DNA of 64,000 nucleotides from Bacteroidota bacterium (GTDB lineage Bacteria > Bacteroidota > Ignavibacteria > Kryptoniales > JAKASW01): positions 30,386 to 94,385 of the forward strand of contig JAJZVO010000010.1 of the NCBI GenBank assembly GCA_021845665.1, read 5' to 3'. Both the position numbers and the translations under genes were made by a program. Of the stretch, positions 9,381-19,913 are shown in pieces. Position 1 is the first letter of the stretch. Each line of letters opens with the position of its first letter. The notes under the pieces were generated by a model. That model did not search any database. It saw nothing but the letters and a program-made list of their open reading frames with translations, and was not told where the DNA came from.

Positions 9381-9533
9381 TGTTGTCCATAGCTTCTCCC
9401 CTTAAGGCTCACAACCCGCACGAGCCTGTTACTCAAATGGCAGATTTGATCTCCGGATCGATTGGGAAGGTTGTACCACCTTGATTGAAAAACGGGTGGA
9501 GAGTACATTGATACTGTTAGAAGGGATTATGTC

Positions 9534-10856
9534 ATGCTTTGGGATCGTCTGCAGTTTGCATTCACAGTAACCTACCACTACTTGTTTCCACAATTGACGA
9601 TGGGTTTGGCGCTGATCATAGTGTTCATGAAATGGCGCTACCTCAGAACAGACAATGACAAATGGAACAGGGCAGCAAGGTTCTGGGCGCGGATCTTCGC
9701 GATTAACTTCGCGGTCGGCGTTGTCACCGGCATCCCGATGGAGTTTCAGTTCGGGACAAACTGGGCGGGATTTTCAAATTTCGCGGGAGGCGTGATCGGT
9801 CAGACTCTCGCGATGGAGGGAGTCTTCGCCTTCTTCCTTGAATCGTCGCTCCTCGGCCTCTTCCTTTTCGGCGAAAAAAAACTCGGGAGACGCAGCCATT
9901 TCGTTGTTGCAGCGGGCTTGTGTGCTGGGAGTTGGCTGTCGGGCTATTTCATAATTGCCACCAATGCTTTTATGCAGCACCCCCTCGGCTATACTGTCGG
10001 TGCGAACGGCACACTCCAGTTGGCGAGCTTCTGGCAATTTGTTCTGAACCCGTGGGCCGTTTGGGAATATGCACACAACATGAGTGCATCGGTGATAACA
10101 GCTTCAACGGTCGTCGCATCTGTCGGTGCCCTTTGGAAACTCATCGGAAAATACGATGAGGAGTCAAGTCTCTTCCTTAAGGTAGGCGTCATAACCGCCC
10201 TGATTGCGAGCGTCCTACAGATATTCCCGACCGGCGACCAGAATGGAAAGCTCGTGGCCGACTATCAGCCGACGGCTCTCGCCGCACTTGAAGGAGTCTT
10301 CAAGAGCGGTAGCATGGCTCCTCTTGCCATCATTGGGCAGCCGAATGTTAAGGAACAGACACTCGAAAACCCGATCGCAGTGCCGGGGATGCTTAGCTTC
10401 CTCGCGTACGGATCTTTCAACGCTACTGTCAAAGGCCTCGATGCGTTCCCGCAGGAAAACTGGCCGGATAATATCCCTCTTCTTTACTATGCCTATCATA
10501 TCATGGTCGGTCTCGGCACAATCATACTTGCACTCATGGCGATAAGTGCTCTTCTCATTTATCTGAAACGTCTCGACAACACGAGAGCCGTCCTCTGGCT
10601 CCTCATGCTTGCTTTCCCTTTCCCTTATATTGCAACTACGGCGGGATGGCTTACTACCGAACTTGGCAGGCAGCCGTGGATAGTCTATAACTTGCTTAGG
10701 ACCTCTGCCGCTGCCTCCCCGATGGTAAACACGGGTGATGTGGTTTTTACTACAATCGGGTTCGTAGGTCTCTATTTCGTGATAGGGGTCGTTTTCCTCT
10801 ATCTCGTGGGTCGCGAAATCGCGCGCGGTCCTGTCTACGCGGAAGGGAAGGTTTGA
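9534..10856 (+). CDS. cydA: Cytochrome bd ubiquinol oxidase subunit I
   Basis: A 440-residue integral membrane protein with about nine hydrophobic helices. Recognisable landmarks: an N-terminal QFAFTVTYHYLFPQLTMG with the haem b595 ligand-type histidine (His15), AMEGVFAFFLESSLLG with the conserved glutamates, AHNMSASVI with the b558-type histidine, YHIMVGLG with the Met ligand, and GRQPWIVY. The protein is short for CydA (E. coli about 520), which fits the short Q-loop type. With CydB it reduces oxygen to water using quinol, giving high-affinity, low-oxygen respiration. cydB starts 4 bases after its stop. No cydX or cydDC genes are nearby. Confidence 0.95.
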   Translation: MLWDRLQFAFTVTYHYLFPQLTMGLALIIVFMKWRYLRTDNDKWNRAARFWARIFAINFAVGVVTGIPMEFQFGTNWAGFSNFAGGVIGQTLAMEGVFAFFLESSLLGLFLFGEKKLGRRSHFVVAAGLCAGSWLSGYFIIATNAFMQHPLGYTVGANGTLQLASFWQFVLNPWAVWEYAHNMSASVITASTVVASVGALWKLIGKYDEESSLFLKVGVITALIASVLQIFPTGDQNGKLVADYQPTALAALEGVFKSGSMAPLAIIGQPNVKEQTLENPIAVPGMLSFLAYGSFNATVKGLDAFPQENWPDNIPLLYYAYHIMVGLGTIILALMAISALLIYLKRLDNTRAVLWLLMLAFPFPYIATTAGWLTTELGRQPWIVYNLLRTSAAASPMVNTGDVVFTTIGFVGLYFVIGVVFLYLVGREIARGPVYAEGKV

Positions 10857-10860
10857 TCTC

Positions 10861-11901
10861 ATGCAGGCCCTATGGTATTCACTGCTCTCAGCCATGTTGA
10901 TCGTATATGTCATTCTCGACGGTTTCGATTTCGGTGCAGGTATCGTCTATGGTCTAGTCGCAAAGACCGACGCCGAGCGGCGCCAGGTTCTAAGTGCGGT
11001 AGGGCCTGTGTGGGATGGTAATGAAGTCTGGCTCCTGGCCGCGGGCGGTACTCTCTTCTTCGCTTTTCCGCGTGCGTACGCCGCCGGTTTCAGCGGCTTC
11101 TATATGCCCCTTGTCATCCTCCTCTGGCTTCTCATCCTCCGCGGCCTTTCTATCGAGCTCCGCTCTCATGAGCCGTACAAATTGTGGCACGAATTCTGGG
11201 ACTGGACATTCAGGTTCGCTTCGATTCTGATAGTCATAATTCTCGGTGCCGCTTTCGGTAACATTATCCGCGGCGTCCCGCTGAATGCCGAAGGCTACTT
11301 CGCTATCCCGCTTTTCACCGACATGCTTATTCGTCCGTCGATCGGCATCCTTGATTACTACACCGTCGTTGCCGGCCTCTTCGCGCTTGGTGTCCTTGCG
11401 CTGCACGGTACGCTTTTCCTGGTGTGGAAGACGGACGGCGCAGTGCGCGGGCGGAGTATCGCTCTCGCAAAACGTCTGTGGTGGACCGTATTCGCGCTCG
11501 CAGTGGTCACGTTCGCTCTTACTCCGACCGTCCAACCTGCATTCTTCGCGCCGCTAGCCGGTAGAGTGTGGCCTCTCTTCCTTCTTCTCGTCTCCTTGGC
11601 GGGTTTCTTTTATATCCCGACGGCCCTCAAAGGAACAAATGATGTTCGACCCTTCCTTGGTTCAGTTGTATTCATAGCCGGTATTCTCGCATCAATGGCG
11701 GGTACCCTTTTTCCGAACCTGATCATCTCTACCACAAATCCGGCATATAATATGACCGCCTACACGGCTTCAGCAAGTACTTACGGGCTGCAAATCGGAC
11801 TAGTCTGGTGGATAATCGGCATGATACTCGTCGTCGGTTACTTCACTTTCGTTTACAGGACTCTCTCGGGAAAAGTCTCTGCGCAGACAAAAGGTGAGTG
11901 A
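10861..11901 (+). CDS. cydB: Cytochrome bd ubiquinol oxidase subunit II
   Basis: A 346-residue polytopic membrane protein beginning LWYSLLSAMLIVYVILDGFD, the standard CydB opening with DGFDFGAG, and carrying VGPVWDGNEVWLLAAGGTLF, the next strongly conserved stretch. CydB pairs with CydA to stabilise the haems and contributes the oxygen/proton channels. It follows cydA after 4 bases, so the two genes form a simple operon. The ending (GKVSAQTKGE) is polar. No frameshift or truncation is visible. Confidence 0.95.
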   Translation: MQALWYSLLSAMLIVYVILDGFDFGAGIVYGLVAKTDAERRQVLSAVGPVWDGNEVWLLAAGGTLFFAFPRAYAAGFSGFYMPLVILLWLLILRGLSIELRSHEPYKLWHEFWDWTFRFASILIVIILGAAFGNIIRGVPLNAEGYFAIPLFTDMLIRPSIGILDYYTVVAGLFALGVLALHGTLFLVWKTDGAVRGRSIALAKRLWWTVFALAVVTFALTPTVQPAFFAPLAGRVWPLFLLLVSLAGFFYIPTALKGTNDVRPFLGSVVFIAGILASMAGTLFPNLIISTTNPAYNMTAYTASASTYGLQIGLVWWIIGMILVVGYFTFVYRTLSGKVSAQTKGE

Positions 11902-12278
11902 CCGCTTGATTCATTTGGCATCCCGAAACCGGCAGGTGAGCATTCCTCCCGGTCTCGATTTCGGATGGAGACGAGGTTTGAGCGCAATACGAACGGGACT
12001 ACAGACCGCCTGAGGGGGCTCAGTCGGCACAAATACGCGTATTTCACCTGGACTTCGAAGAACGTGTCGAATTGTCTGTGACTTCTTCCCCTTACGTGTT
12101 ATATTAATCCCAAGAAAGCAACATCTTCTCCCTACCTGTATAGAAGAACGGGCGACGGTGTTCAGAAGCCGGGATTTGGTCTTCTTCTAAGGATACTTCT
12201 GACAACAGAAAGCCCGTAATCCTTCTCAGCAACTGATTCCCATATATTTTATTGTCACATATTAAATGAAAGGTCTTA
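11902..12278. other. Gap between cydB and helicase gene
   Basis: No convincing gene. An imperfect hairpin with arms CCGAAACCGG (11923-11932) and CCGG-6-TTTCGG (11949-11964) follows cydB but has no T run, so it is at best a weak terminator. The last 200 bases before the helicase start are comparatively AT-rich and may be a long 5' leader; GAAAGG at about 12267-12272 is the likely ribosome site for the ATG at 12279. Confidence 0.4.
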
Positions 12279-13499
12279 ATGAAATCACAGTCTTTTGTGC
12301 TCAGTGATGAGATAACGAAATTACTCGAAGCACAGGGAATCACGGTTGCAACACCGGTTCAGGAACAAATAATACCGGCAATTACCGGTGGAAGAGATGT
12401 CCTCGCGCAATCTGAGACAGGCTCGGGAAAAACGCTTAGCTTCGCGATACCGATAATCGAACAGCTGAATCGTCGCGACGGCTTGAAGGCGCTGATACTT
12501 GTACCGACGCGGGAACTCGCAACGCAAGTCACGGGAGAATTTATAAAATACTCCGTAGGAAAACACCTCGGCATAGTCGCCGTCTACGGTGGAGTATCGA
12601 TAAACGTCCAGGCCTCGAAGCTCAGACAGGCTAACATCATCGTCGCCACACCGGGACGGCTCATAGATCTAATGAATAGGAACGCGGTGAGGCTCGATTC
12701 GATAAAATATTTCGTCTGCGATGAAGCGGACCGTATGCTCGACATGGGATTCATTAGAGATGTCGAACGCATCGCGGCAAAACTACCCGCGGAACACCAG
12801 ACACTTCTATTCAGCGCGACGGTACCGAAAGAAATTGAGAAGCTTGCGTCAAAGTATCTGCGCAACCCGAAGAACGTGAGGTTTGAGGCGACAGTGAAAC
12901 CGATCTACCTGCGGCAGGTATACTACAGGGTCTCGCCGGACAAGAAGCTCGATCTTCTGGCGGATTTGCTCGACCAGGAGCGCCATCTGGCGATTGTGTT
13001 CTGCAACCGCAAGCATATAACGGTCAAAGTATCCAAGAAGCTGACGGCAATGGGCATACAGGCGCGCGCGCTGAACGGCAATATGTCGCAGCCGCAAAGG
13101 GAAAAAGTAACCGACGATTTCCGCCGGGAAAAATTTACGGTCCTCGTCGCGACAGACGTAGCCGCTCGCGGACTGCACATCGACGATGTCTCGCATGTCT
13201 ATAATTTTGAAATTCCGAAGGATGTGGAATCCTACACCCACCGGGTCGGAAGGACGGCCCGCGCCGGCCAGAAGGGAGAGGCCGTGTCGCTTGTGGCCAC
13301 TGAGGAAGAGAAGAAATTCTTCCAGCAGATACTTTTCAAGTATCGCGGCGATATCACGCTGAAAGAGTTGGGCGACTTCAAGAAACGCACCGTTGATACT
13401 GTGCCTCACAAAGTTGAAAACCGGCCTGCCGCTGGCGATTATCCTTCTCGAAAGAGTGCCAACCATCGGCGGCGAAACGAGAGATCGGGCCGGAGATAA
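12279..13499 (+). CDS. DEAD-box ATP-dependent RNA helicase
   Basis: A 406-residue helicase with the complete set of DEAD-box motifs: Q motif region GITVATPVQEQIIPAI, Walker A AQSETGSGKT, PTRELATQ, TPGRLID, DEADRMLDMGF, SAT, then in the second RecA-like domain the FCNRKHI, ATDVAARGLHIDDV and HRVGRTARAG motifs. A short basic tail (RKSANHRRRNERSGRR) ends the protein, as in RhlE/CsdA-like enzymes that unwind structured RNA during ribosome assembly or cold adaptation. It stands alone and is followed by a good terminator, so it is monocistronic. The exact subfamily (rhlE, cshA, csdA) cannot be fixed by eye. Confidence 0.93.
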   Translation: MKSQSFVLSDEITKLLEAQGITVATPVQEQIIPAITGGRDVLAQSETGSGKTLSFAIPIIEQLNRRDGLKALILVPTRELATQVTGEFIKYSVGKHLGIVAVYGGVSINVQASKLRQANIIVATPGRLIDLMNRNAVRLDSIKYFVCDEADRMLDMGFIRDVERIAAKLPAEHQTLLFSATVPKEIEKLASKYLRNPKNVRFEATVKPIYLRQVYYRVSPDKKLDLLADLLDQERHLAIVFCNRKHITVKVSKKLTAMGIQARALNGNMSQPQREKVTDDFRREKFTVLVATDVAARGLHIDDVSHVYNFEIPKDVESYTHRVGRTARAGQKGEAVSLVATEEEKKFFQQILFKYRGDITLKELGDFKKRTVDTVPHKVENRPAAGDYPSRKSANHRRRNERSGRR

Positions 13500-13559
13500 T
13501 ATCGGCGATCAACCTGCGTCCGCTTCCGGATGCGGTCTCCTTGATTCTTGAAACAACGA

Positions 13560-13585
13560 GGGGGAGCACCCAGGCTCCCCCTTCT
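13560..13585 (+). terminator. Rho-independent terminator after helicase
   Basis: Perfect 8-base stem gggggagc / gctccccc (13560-13567 and 13574-13581) with a 6-base loop, followed by TTCTGT. It lies about 60 bases after the helicase stop. The T run is short, but the stem is very stable. Confidence 0.7.
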
Positions 13586-13786
13586 GTATCCAAATAGCGC
13601 GTTTGTTCCCCGTTACCGTCATCCGCAAATCGCGGTTTGCTGTTTGCTGGACAACCGTTCCTCTTGGCCGCTGTGACCTGGCTTGTGAATCATATTCTCT
13701 TCACGTATCCTTCGAGGAAAAACGTGTGACTTAATGGTGCACTCAGCGTCTATTTTATGAAAAGCACAATTAGAGGAGAAACCCCA

Positions 13787-14368
13787 ATGAGCAACATCGA
13801 TGAAATTTCTGAATTCCTTCTACCCCAAAAATCAATCTTGGTTCTGTGGGACATCCAGAAGATGCTTGTGGATGCGATTTTCAACAAGGATGAATTTCTC
13901 AAGAATGTTCATGAACTGGCTCCCGCCGCAAGATCAAAAGATATCCCGGTCCTCTTCACGAAGATTACCCCGCTTCCGGAAAGATTCGAATCTCCAGCAA
14001 GAAAATTCATGATGAGTCGGAGACAATGGAGTCTCAATCGGACACCCGATGCGTATGACCTCGCCGTTCACCCTGAAAACCAGGACATCGTGATGAATAA
14101 GAACACCGCGGATATTTTCATCGGCACGAACTTCGAGCTTATGTTGAGGAACGCTGGGATTACAACAATCGTGTTCACTGGAATATCGACCGAGATGGGG
14201 ATCGAATCGAGCGCGCGTGCCGCGAGCAACAGGGGATTCTTTCCCGTCGTAGTCTCCGATGCGGTGTCTTCTTCTTCAAAGGAAGGCCATGAGCGCTCGC
14301 TCGCAAACATGAAGAACCTTATGCCGATCTTTTCCACTGGTGAACTGGCCGGATTCTGGAAAAAATAG
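13787..14368 (+). CDS. Isochorismatase-fold hydrolase lacking the catalytic cysteine
   Basis: A 193-residue cytoplasmic protein of the isochorismatase-like/cysteine hydrolase fold. The opening strand carries the catalytic-type aspartate ([13 protein letters not shown]), and a central lysine occurs in [15 protein letters not shown]. The nucleophile loop reads [15 protein letters not shown] where most family members have GxxTDxCVxxTAxxA, so the cysteine position is Gly138. True isochorismatases also have glycine there, so the protein could cleave a vinyl ether or be another non-thiol member; the substrate cannot be named. GAGGAG about 8 bases before the ATG at 13787 fixes the start (the frame is open back to 13757). 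It stands alone with its own promoter region upstream. Confidence 0.75.
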   Translation: MSNIDEISEFLLPQKSILVLWDIQKMLVDAIFNKDEFLKNVHELAPAARSKDIPVLFTKITPLPERFESPARKFMMSRRQWSLNRTPDAYDLAVHPENQDIVMNKNTADIFIGTNFELMLRNAGITTIVFTGISTEMGIESSARAASNRGFFPVVVSDAVSSSSKEGHERSLANMKNLMPIFSTGELAGFWKK

Positions 14369-14497
14369 GAGCCCGTTCTACACGGTAGAGTTAACCCTTT
14401 TGAAGATTTGAGCATCTAACAAAAAGCATATCATTCAGGCATGCCGATGGCCGCGTGTACAGATGCGTTATCAAAACAAAAGAAGGGAGCACTAGGT

Positions 14498-14905
14498 ATG
14501 AAAAATCTTCTCGCGTTTTCAGCGCTAACGCTGATCGCAGTTTCTGCGTTCGGCCAGGGAATGGGACAGCGCCGCATGTTTTATGATCCATCAACGCTTA
14601 CGACTATTAGCGGGACTGTCCGGAGCGTCGACACCCTTACCGGCAGAGGAGGTAATTTCCAGATGATCCAGCTCACCGTGAAGGACAGCAGCGGAACGAT
14701 CCCCGTTCACATCGGACCCGCGTTCTATCTCGACCAGCAGGGCATCTCTTTCAAGGCGGGCGGGGCAGTCGAAATTACAGGTTCCCAAATGCAATTCAAC
14801 GGCAATGATTTTATTGCCGCCGCGGAAGTAAAGTATGACGGGAAGACGATAACTCTGCGGGACGACAGCGGCAGACCCGTCTGGGCCCGCCGAAGAATGA
14901 GATAG
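14498..14905 (+). CDS. Small exported protein, OB-fold-like
   Basis: A 135-residue protein. The ATG at 14498 begins a signal peptide (MKNLLAFSALTLIAVSAFGQ) and has GAAGGGAG upstream. The mature part is rich in beta strands (TISGTVRSVDTL, FQMIQLTVKDSSGTIPVHIG, AVEITGSQMQFNGNDFIAA, EVKYDGKTITLRDDSGRPVW), a pattern typical of small OB-fold domains in exported proteins. It ends in a basic tail RRRMR. It stands alone with a strong terminator behind it. No function can be assigned; a periplasmic ligand- or metal-related role is only a guess. Confidence 0.75.
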   Translation: MKNLLAFSALTLIAVSAFGQGMGQRRMFYDPSTLTTISGTVRSVDTLTGRGGNFQMIQLTVKDSSGTIPVHIGPAFYLDQQGISFKAGGAVEITGSQMQFNGNDFIAAAEVKYDGKTITLRDDSGRPVWARRRMR

Positions 14906-14942
14906 CACCCGTATTCAAGAATTCGTCTGTCGAAATCAATCT

Positions 14943-14985
14943 GCCGGGAATGGAAAAGATTCTTTCCTCCCGGCTTTCTTTTTGT
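14943..14985 (+). terminator. Rho-independent terminator after small exported protein
   Basis: Arms gccggga (14943-14949) and tcccggc (14968-14974), with further internal pairing of ggaaa/tttcc, followed by TTTCTTTTTG. This is a classic hairpin plus T tract located about 40 bases after the stop codon at 14905. Confidence 0.85.
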
Positions 14986-15325
14986 TGGGGCTAAGACCTC
15001 CCGCAAAGATCCCCTACTTTGGAAAAGTTCCCTCAATTGGCCATATTGTTCACAGTCGTCCAGTTATTTGGGATTACCAAACCGTTGGCCTGATGGATAC
15101 ACGGAGAGGGTATTGGCAAGTTGGAGAAGCACCTTTCATGGAGCGCGGGAAAGGCATTTGATAGCCGAATTTCCGCTAGTGGTAATTGTCCGTTCTGGTC
15201 GAGGATATCCCTATTCCATAGCTGCAGCCTCTGGGAAATTGTACGCCTCCGCTTACAAAGTCGGCGTGCTTTCTCATTAGAGGACAAACAAAGACAAACG
15301 GAACTCCGTCGTTTCCCGTGATTCC
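14986..15325. other. Gap before the hybrid kinase
   Basis: About 340 bases without a gene I can support. Short open frames exist on both strands but lack ribosome sites and protein-like composition. It probably contains the promoter of the hybrid kinase, whose ATG (15326) has no obvious ribosome site. Confidence 0.4.
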
Positions 15326-18300
15326 ATGAGCAAGTTCAGAAATTTTCTTAGATCTCAGACGCAGTCGTCCCTTTCTGCAGAAATCGGTCGCACACTGTTC
15401 GAGAAATCCATCGATGGAATCATTATAACAGACTCGACCGGTAGATGCAGGAATGTCAACGCTGCCGCGTGTCGCATATTCGGATACACCCGCGATGAGA
15501 TGCTCCAGCTTCCGTTTTCCGATTTGATCCCGTCGCGTGACTCAAACGTAGTCGCCGACCCCGACCGAGGAAGAGCGCATGACGGCCAGGGCCGCGACAT
15601 GGTTATTACGCGGAAGGATGGCTCGAACCTTAATGTGGATCTGGCAGTGCACGCGCTCGAGGACGGCACTTACGTTTCTCTCATACGAAATGTCAGCTGC
15701 CGGATGAGCGCGTCGAAGGAATTGAATCGTCTAACCGACATATATGGAACACTTAGCCGAATCAACAGTGTGATCCTTCATGCTGAGGACCGTGATTCTT
15801 TTTTCCGGCGGATTTGCGAGGCGGCAACCGGTACTGGAAGTTTCACTCATGCCTCCGTCGGTCTGCTCGACGATGCTGGAAAAAACATGACGCTCGCCGC
15901 CTGGAATGAGGCCGGGTATGACGCCCCGCCGTATCAATCTCTCTCCCTTGATTCTCGCGAATTTCAGCTGTCCCTGCAGAGCCGGGCGTTAACGTCGGGC
16001 AAAGTTGTAATCAGTCGTGCCCTTCAAAATGACGAGCTGCTGTCTCATTGGCCGGATGAGGCCGCCAGGCGGAACCTGCGTTCTGCGTCGGCAGTGCCCT
16101 TTGCGTCAGAAAAAAAAATTGCGGGAGTATTGATCCTCGCCGCGGCTGGGGATGGAGCATTTGAAGAAAACGATCTCCATTTTCTCGAAGCAATAGGGGA
16201 GAATATTGCACTCGGCCTCGCGAAATTCAAAGCAGAAGACAGGCGCGCGGAAACGGAACGGGCTCTCCTCGAAAGCGAAGAGAGATACAGGTCGGTGTTC
16301 GAAAACGCTACGATCGGGCTTTACAGAACCACTCCGGATGGAAGAGTCCTTTTGGCAAACAGGGCGCTTCTGCAAATGCTTGGTTATGAAAGCCTCGAGA
16401 ATTTACAGAGAAGAGATTTGCAGGTTGAAGGATTCGGACCGGGTTACTCCCGGGAGGATTTCATTTCACGTGTTGAGTCTGAAGGTAACGTCCTCGGGCT
16501 GGAATCAGGGTGGACACGAAAAGATGGCAGCATTATTTACCTCAGGGAAAGTGCGAGAGCCGTCAGGGATCAGGAAGGGAACACGCTCTACTACGACGGC
16601 TCGATTGAAGATATCACCGATCGCAAGCTCGTCGAGCAATCCATCATGGACAAGAGTTTCCTTCTCGATGAGATGAGCAGGATAGCAAACATAGGAGCCT
16701 GGGAATTCCGCACGGATGATCTTAAAGGGAAGTGGACTGAGGAGACCGCGAGGATCCATGGATTGGAACCGGGCATGGAGACAAATGCTCAGTTGGGTTT
16801 GAGTTTCTATGAGGGAATTCATAGAGAACGCATTGAGTCCGCGGTAAGAGAAGCCATCGAGAACGGAGAATCCTACGACCTGGAGCTTGAATTGAGGGCT
16901 GCCGACGGGCAGCGCAAGTGGGTCAGGACGATAGGGCATCCGATAAAGGAAAACGGTAAAGTCATCGAGCTGCGAGGGACTTTTCAAGACATCACAGAAG
17001 CGAAACTGGCAAAGGACAGGATCAGGTATCTAACCCGGCTTTATGCAGCACTCAGCCAGATAAACCAGACCATCGTCCGAGTTAAAGGGCGTAAGGATCT
17101 CTTTGCCTCGATCTGTGAGCTTGCGCTGCAGTTCGGCGAATTCCCCCTCGCTGCCGTCGGTCTGTATAACAAGGAATATCATCGCCTGGAGCTGAATGAA
17201 TGGAAGGGGTCTGGAATCCCCGACCGTCCGTATTCCGTGATCGATATTGAGTCGCCCCAGTACCGTGATGGCCTTCTGAGTACGGCCATAAAGGGAAACA
17301 GTGTCGTAACAAGCAGCGACGTGCCTGGCATGCTTGAGACAAAACATTGGAAAGAAGTTCTCCTTGTGTATAAACTGAACGCGGCGGCGGCAGTGCCATT
17401 TCGTCTCAAAGGTGAGGTCGTCGGCGTTCTGACGATCTATGCCTATGAAACCGACATCTTCATGCCGGAGGTAATCAGGCTTCTCGAGGAAATGGGGCTT
17501 GACATATCGTTTGCACTGGATGCAATGGCAGTGGATGAGGAAAGACGAGGGAACGAAAAGGCGTTATCGGAAGAGCGCGACAGGATCGCCATGGTCGCGG
17601 AGACGGCTCCGGGACTCATCCATTCGTTTCGCTTGCGGCCGGATGGCACTGCCTGCATGCCGTTTGCAAGCGCTGCGATCAAGGACCTCTACGGTTATTC
17701 CCAGGAAGAAGTAGCCCGGGATCTGTCGCCGGTATTCGCACACTTCCATCCCGACGACGTTCGGCATATAAATGAGACGATCGCCAAATCCGCCCGCGCG
17801 ATGTCAATGTGGCACGCCGAATTTCGGTATCTTCATCCTGTCAAGGGGGAAGTCTGGATCGAGGGGAGGTCCATGCCGGTGCGCGACGGCGACGGCGGCA
17901 TAACATGGCACGGGTACCTGCAGGATATTACCGAGCGGAAGGCTGCCGAAAAAGCCGTGAGAGAAAGCGAAAAGAGATTCAGGTCGATCATGGAACAGTT
18001 GACCGATACTGTCTTCGTCGCCGCCTCGAACGGTGTCATCCTTTATGTCTCTCCCTCGAGTGAACGGACGTTCGGATTCGGCCCGTCGGAAATGGCCGGA
18101 AGGGAATTTATCCGGTTCCTGGCCGAAGAGGACGTCGAGCGGGCACTCGGTATCTTCATCATGAACAGAAAGGACGGACATTCCACCAAGAACCTCGAAC
18201 TGAAGTTCAAACGAAAAGACGGGGCCATCTTCTACGGGGAACTCGACGCGACTCCTTACAGCAATGGCGGTACAGAAGGATCTGTAGGAGTCATCCGCGA

Positions 18301-19510
18301 TATCACGTCGCGCAAAAAAGCGGAAGAGGAACTCCGCCAGATAGAGTCGAAACGTAGTGAGCTGGAGCGCCAGCTGATGCAGGCCCAGAAACTCGACAGC
18401 CTCGGCACTCTGGCAGGAGGTATTGCACATGACTTCAATAACCTTCTCGGCGTCATCATGGGGTACTCGACGCTTCTCAGGGAAAGTGGACTCGACAAGG
18501 AAAGTGCGGCAAGAAGCATCGAGTCCATAGAAAAGGCATCAGAGAGGGGAGCCTCCCTCGTAAGACAACTCCTGACTTTTGCCAGGAAGACCGAAACCGT
18601 CTTCAAGCCAGTCTCGGTCAACGAAATCATCCATGACACGATATCCTTTTTGACAGAGACTTTTCCTAAGACTATTATCATCAGTACGGATCTTGACGAG
18701 CGCATCCCCGGCGTTGTCGGCGATTCCACGCAGCTTCACCAGGTGTTCATGAATCTCTGTATCAACGCCAGGGATGCCATGCCGCAGGGGGGAACTTTGT
18801 CCGTTTCCTCTTCGACTGCCGAAAGAGTTCATGTCGCTTCTAAGTTCCCGGCAGCGGTCGATCAAGATTACGTTGCCGTCAGGATAACCGACACAGGCAT
18901 CGGTATGGATGAGGAAACAAGACGCAAAGTCTTCGACCCTTTCTTCACAACGAAGGGACCTGGCAAAGGGACAGGACTCGGACTGGCTATGGTGTATTCT
19001 ATACTTCAAAATCACGGCGGCTTCATCAATCTTGAAAGTGAGCCGGGAAAGGGATCGACATTTGAAGTCTATCTTCCTTCGGCGCCGCTGGAAAGTGAAA
19101 ACAGAACTGAAAAAGGTGCCGTGACATATCCCGGGGGATCTGAAACGATACTCGTGATTGAAGACGAAGAAATGCTCCTCCAGATGCTCCTCGATGTGCT
19201 CGTCCCGCGAGGATATTCGGTCCTGACCGCAAAGGACGGTCAGGAAGGACTTGAGCTGTTTGAGAGCCGCCGGGAAACGATTCGCGCAGTTATCACCGAT
19301 CTCGGCCTGCCGAAACTTGGCGGCGACCAGGTGTTCATACGGATAAGGTCTATTAACCCGAGAGCTAAAGTCATAGTCGCTAGCGGCTTCATCGACCCGG
19401 ACGTAAGGTCCCGGCTGTCAGAAGCTGGCGCGAGTTATTTCGTTCAGAAGCCCTATGTCCCTGGCGAAATTCTCTCCGTACTTCGCCTCGTTCTTGATTC
19501 GGAAGAGTAA
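15326..19510 (+). CDS. Hybrid sensor histidine kinase with PAS/GAF stack and receiver
   Basis: A 1394-residue signalling protein with no membrane helix, so it is cytoplasmic. Domains in order, approximate: PAS 20-130, GAF 150-305, PAS 320-440, PAS 445-560, GAF 570-740, PAS 750-880, PAS 885-1010, then the kinase. The phospho-acceptor is His1035 in [16 protein letters not shown], a HisKA box. The ATPase domain shows [18 protein letters not shown] and [14 protein letters not shown]-terminal receiver (about 1275-1390) carries the acidic pair IEDEE and phosphorylated Asp1325 in VITDLGLPK. This kinase type usually ends in an internal receiver that passes phosphate on or damps the kinase. It has no adjacent response regulator gene, so its partner is unknown; redox or small-ligand sensing through PAS/GAF is likely. 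Confidence 0.92.
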   Translation: MSKFRNFLRSQTQSSLSAEIGRTLFEKSIDGIIITDSTGRCRNVNAAACRIFGYTRDEMLQLPFSDLIPSRDSNVVADPDRGRAHDGQGRDMVITRKDGSNLNVDLAVHALEDGTYVSLIRNVSCRMSASKELNRLTDIYGTLSRINSVILHAEDRDSFFRRICEAATGTGSFTHASVGLLDDAGKNMTLAAWNEAGYDAPPYQSLSLDSREFQLSLQSRALTSGKVVISRALQNDELLSHWPDEAARRNLRSASAVPFASEKKIAGVLILAAAGDGAFEENDLHFLEAIGENIALGLAKFKAEDRRAETERALLESEERYRSVFENATIGLYRTTPDGRVLLANRALLQMLGYESLENLQRRDLQVEGFGPGYSREDFISRVESEGNVLGLESGWTRKDGSIIYLRESARAVRDQEGNTLYYDGSIEDITDRKLVEQSIMDKSFLLDEMSRIANIGAWEFRTDDLKGKWTEETARIHGLEPGMETNAQLGLSFYEGIHRERIESAVREAIENGESYDLELELRAADGQRKWVRTIGHPIKENGKVIELRGTFQDITEAKLAKDRIRYLTRLYAALSQINQTIVRVKGRKDLFASICELALQFGEFPLAAVGLYNKEYHRLELNEWKGSGIPDRPYSVIDIESPQYRDGLLSTAIKGNSVVTSSDVPGMLETKHWKEVLLVYKLNAAAAVPFRLKGEVVGVLTIYAYETDIFMPEVIRLLEEMGLDISFALDAMAVDEERRGNEKALSEERDRIAMVAETAPGLIHSFRLRPDGTACMPFASAAIKDLYGYSQEEVARDLSPVFAHFHPDDVRHINETIAKSARAMSMWHAEFRYLHPVKGEVWIEGRSMPVRDGDGGITWHGYLQDITERKAAEKAVRESEKRFRSIMEQLTDTVFVAASNGVILYVSPSSERTFGFGPSEMAGREFIRFLAEEDVERALGIFIMNRKDGHSTKNLELKFKRKDGAIFYGELDATPYSNGGTEGSVGVIRDITSRKKAEEELRQIESKRSELERQLMQAQKLDSLGTLAGGIAHDFNNLLGVIMGYSTLLRESGLDKESAARSIESIEKASERGASLVRQLLTFARKTETVFKPVSVNEIIHDTISFLTETFPKTIIISTDLDERIPGVVGDSTQLHQVFMNLCINARDAMPQGGTLSVSSSTAERVHVASKFPAAVDQDYVAVRITDTGIGMDEETRRKVFDPFFTTKGPGKGTGLGLAMVYSILQNHGGFINLESEPGKGSTFEVYLPSAPLESENRTEKGAVTYPGGSETILVIEDEEMLLQMLLDVLVPRGYSVLTAKDGQEGLELFESRRETIRAVITDLGLPKLGGDQVFIRIRSINPRAKVIVASGFIDPDVRSRLSEAGASYFVQKPYVPGEILSVLRLVLDSEE

Positions 19511-19602
19511 GACATCGGACCTCTCACCTCCTTGCTCTTTCCCGAGAAGACCATCCATTGCTAGCCCGAAACAGGCATTCCTCTCCTCCGCGTCACTCTG
19601 TG

Positions 19603-19880
19603 ATGTTTTCCATCCTGACAATATGCATGGGCTCGTTCAGCTCAGTCGCGCGTGCGTCAGCCATTGCAATCAGGACCGAAAGAGGTCGCGTTTTCGGTAT
19701 GGGTGCCGCTAACGGAGCATTTACTACTTCTCTCAGCGCCGGCCAGGTACTGGGCCCGTTGGCTTTCGGAGTTATCGCAGATATGTCCAACATTCCGACT
19801 GCCTTTTTGATCGGTGGACTTTTCGGCTTGGTTGGAACGGTTGCTTCATTCATGTTCTTCAGATCGGAAACGTCATACTA
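19603..19880 (+). pseudogene. C-terminal remnant of an MFS transporter
   Basis: A frame encodes about 90 residues that read like the last two to three helices of a major-facilitator transporter: SVARASAIAIRTERGRVFGM, LSAGQVLGPLAFGVIAD, then a hydrophobic IGGLFGLVGTVASFMFF. The R-T-E-R-G-x-x-F-G-M loop and GPLxFGxIAD motif are usual in MFS members of the TCR/multidrug type. Nothing upstream encodes the first nine or so helices, and the C-terminal reading frame runs directly into an inverted repeat. I therefore treat it as a decayed fragment and not a functional gene. Confidence 0.65.
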
Positions 19881-19913
19881 TAGATGCGGCCGAAAAGTCC
19901 ACGCTAAAAGATT

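Noticed and set aside
9290..9508. Minus-strand frame of 72 codons in the gap before cydA
   Set aside because: It covers the inverted repeat and has no protein-like pattern or ribosome site.
15033..15287. Minus-strand frame of 84 codons before the hybrid kinase
   Set aside because: Starts MSSNEKARRL but has no ribosome site and no recognisable domain; insufficient evidence.
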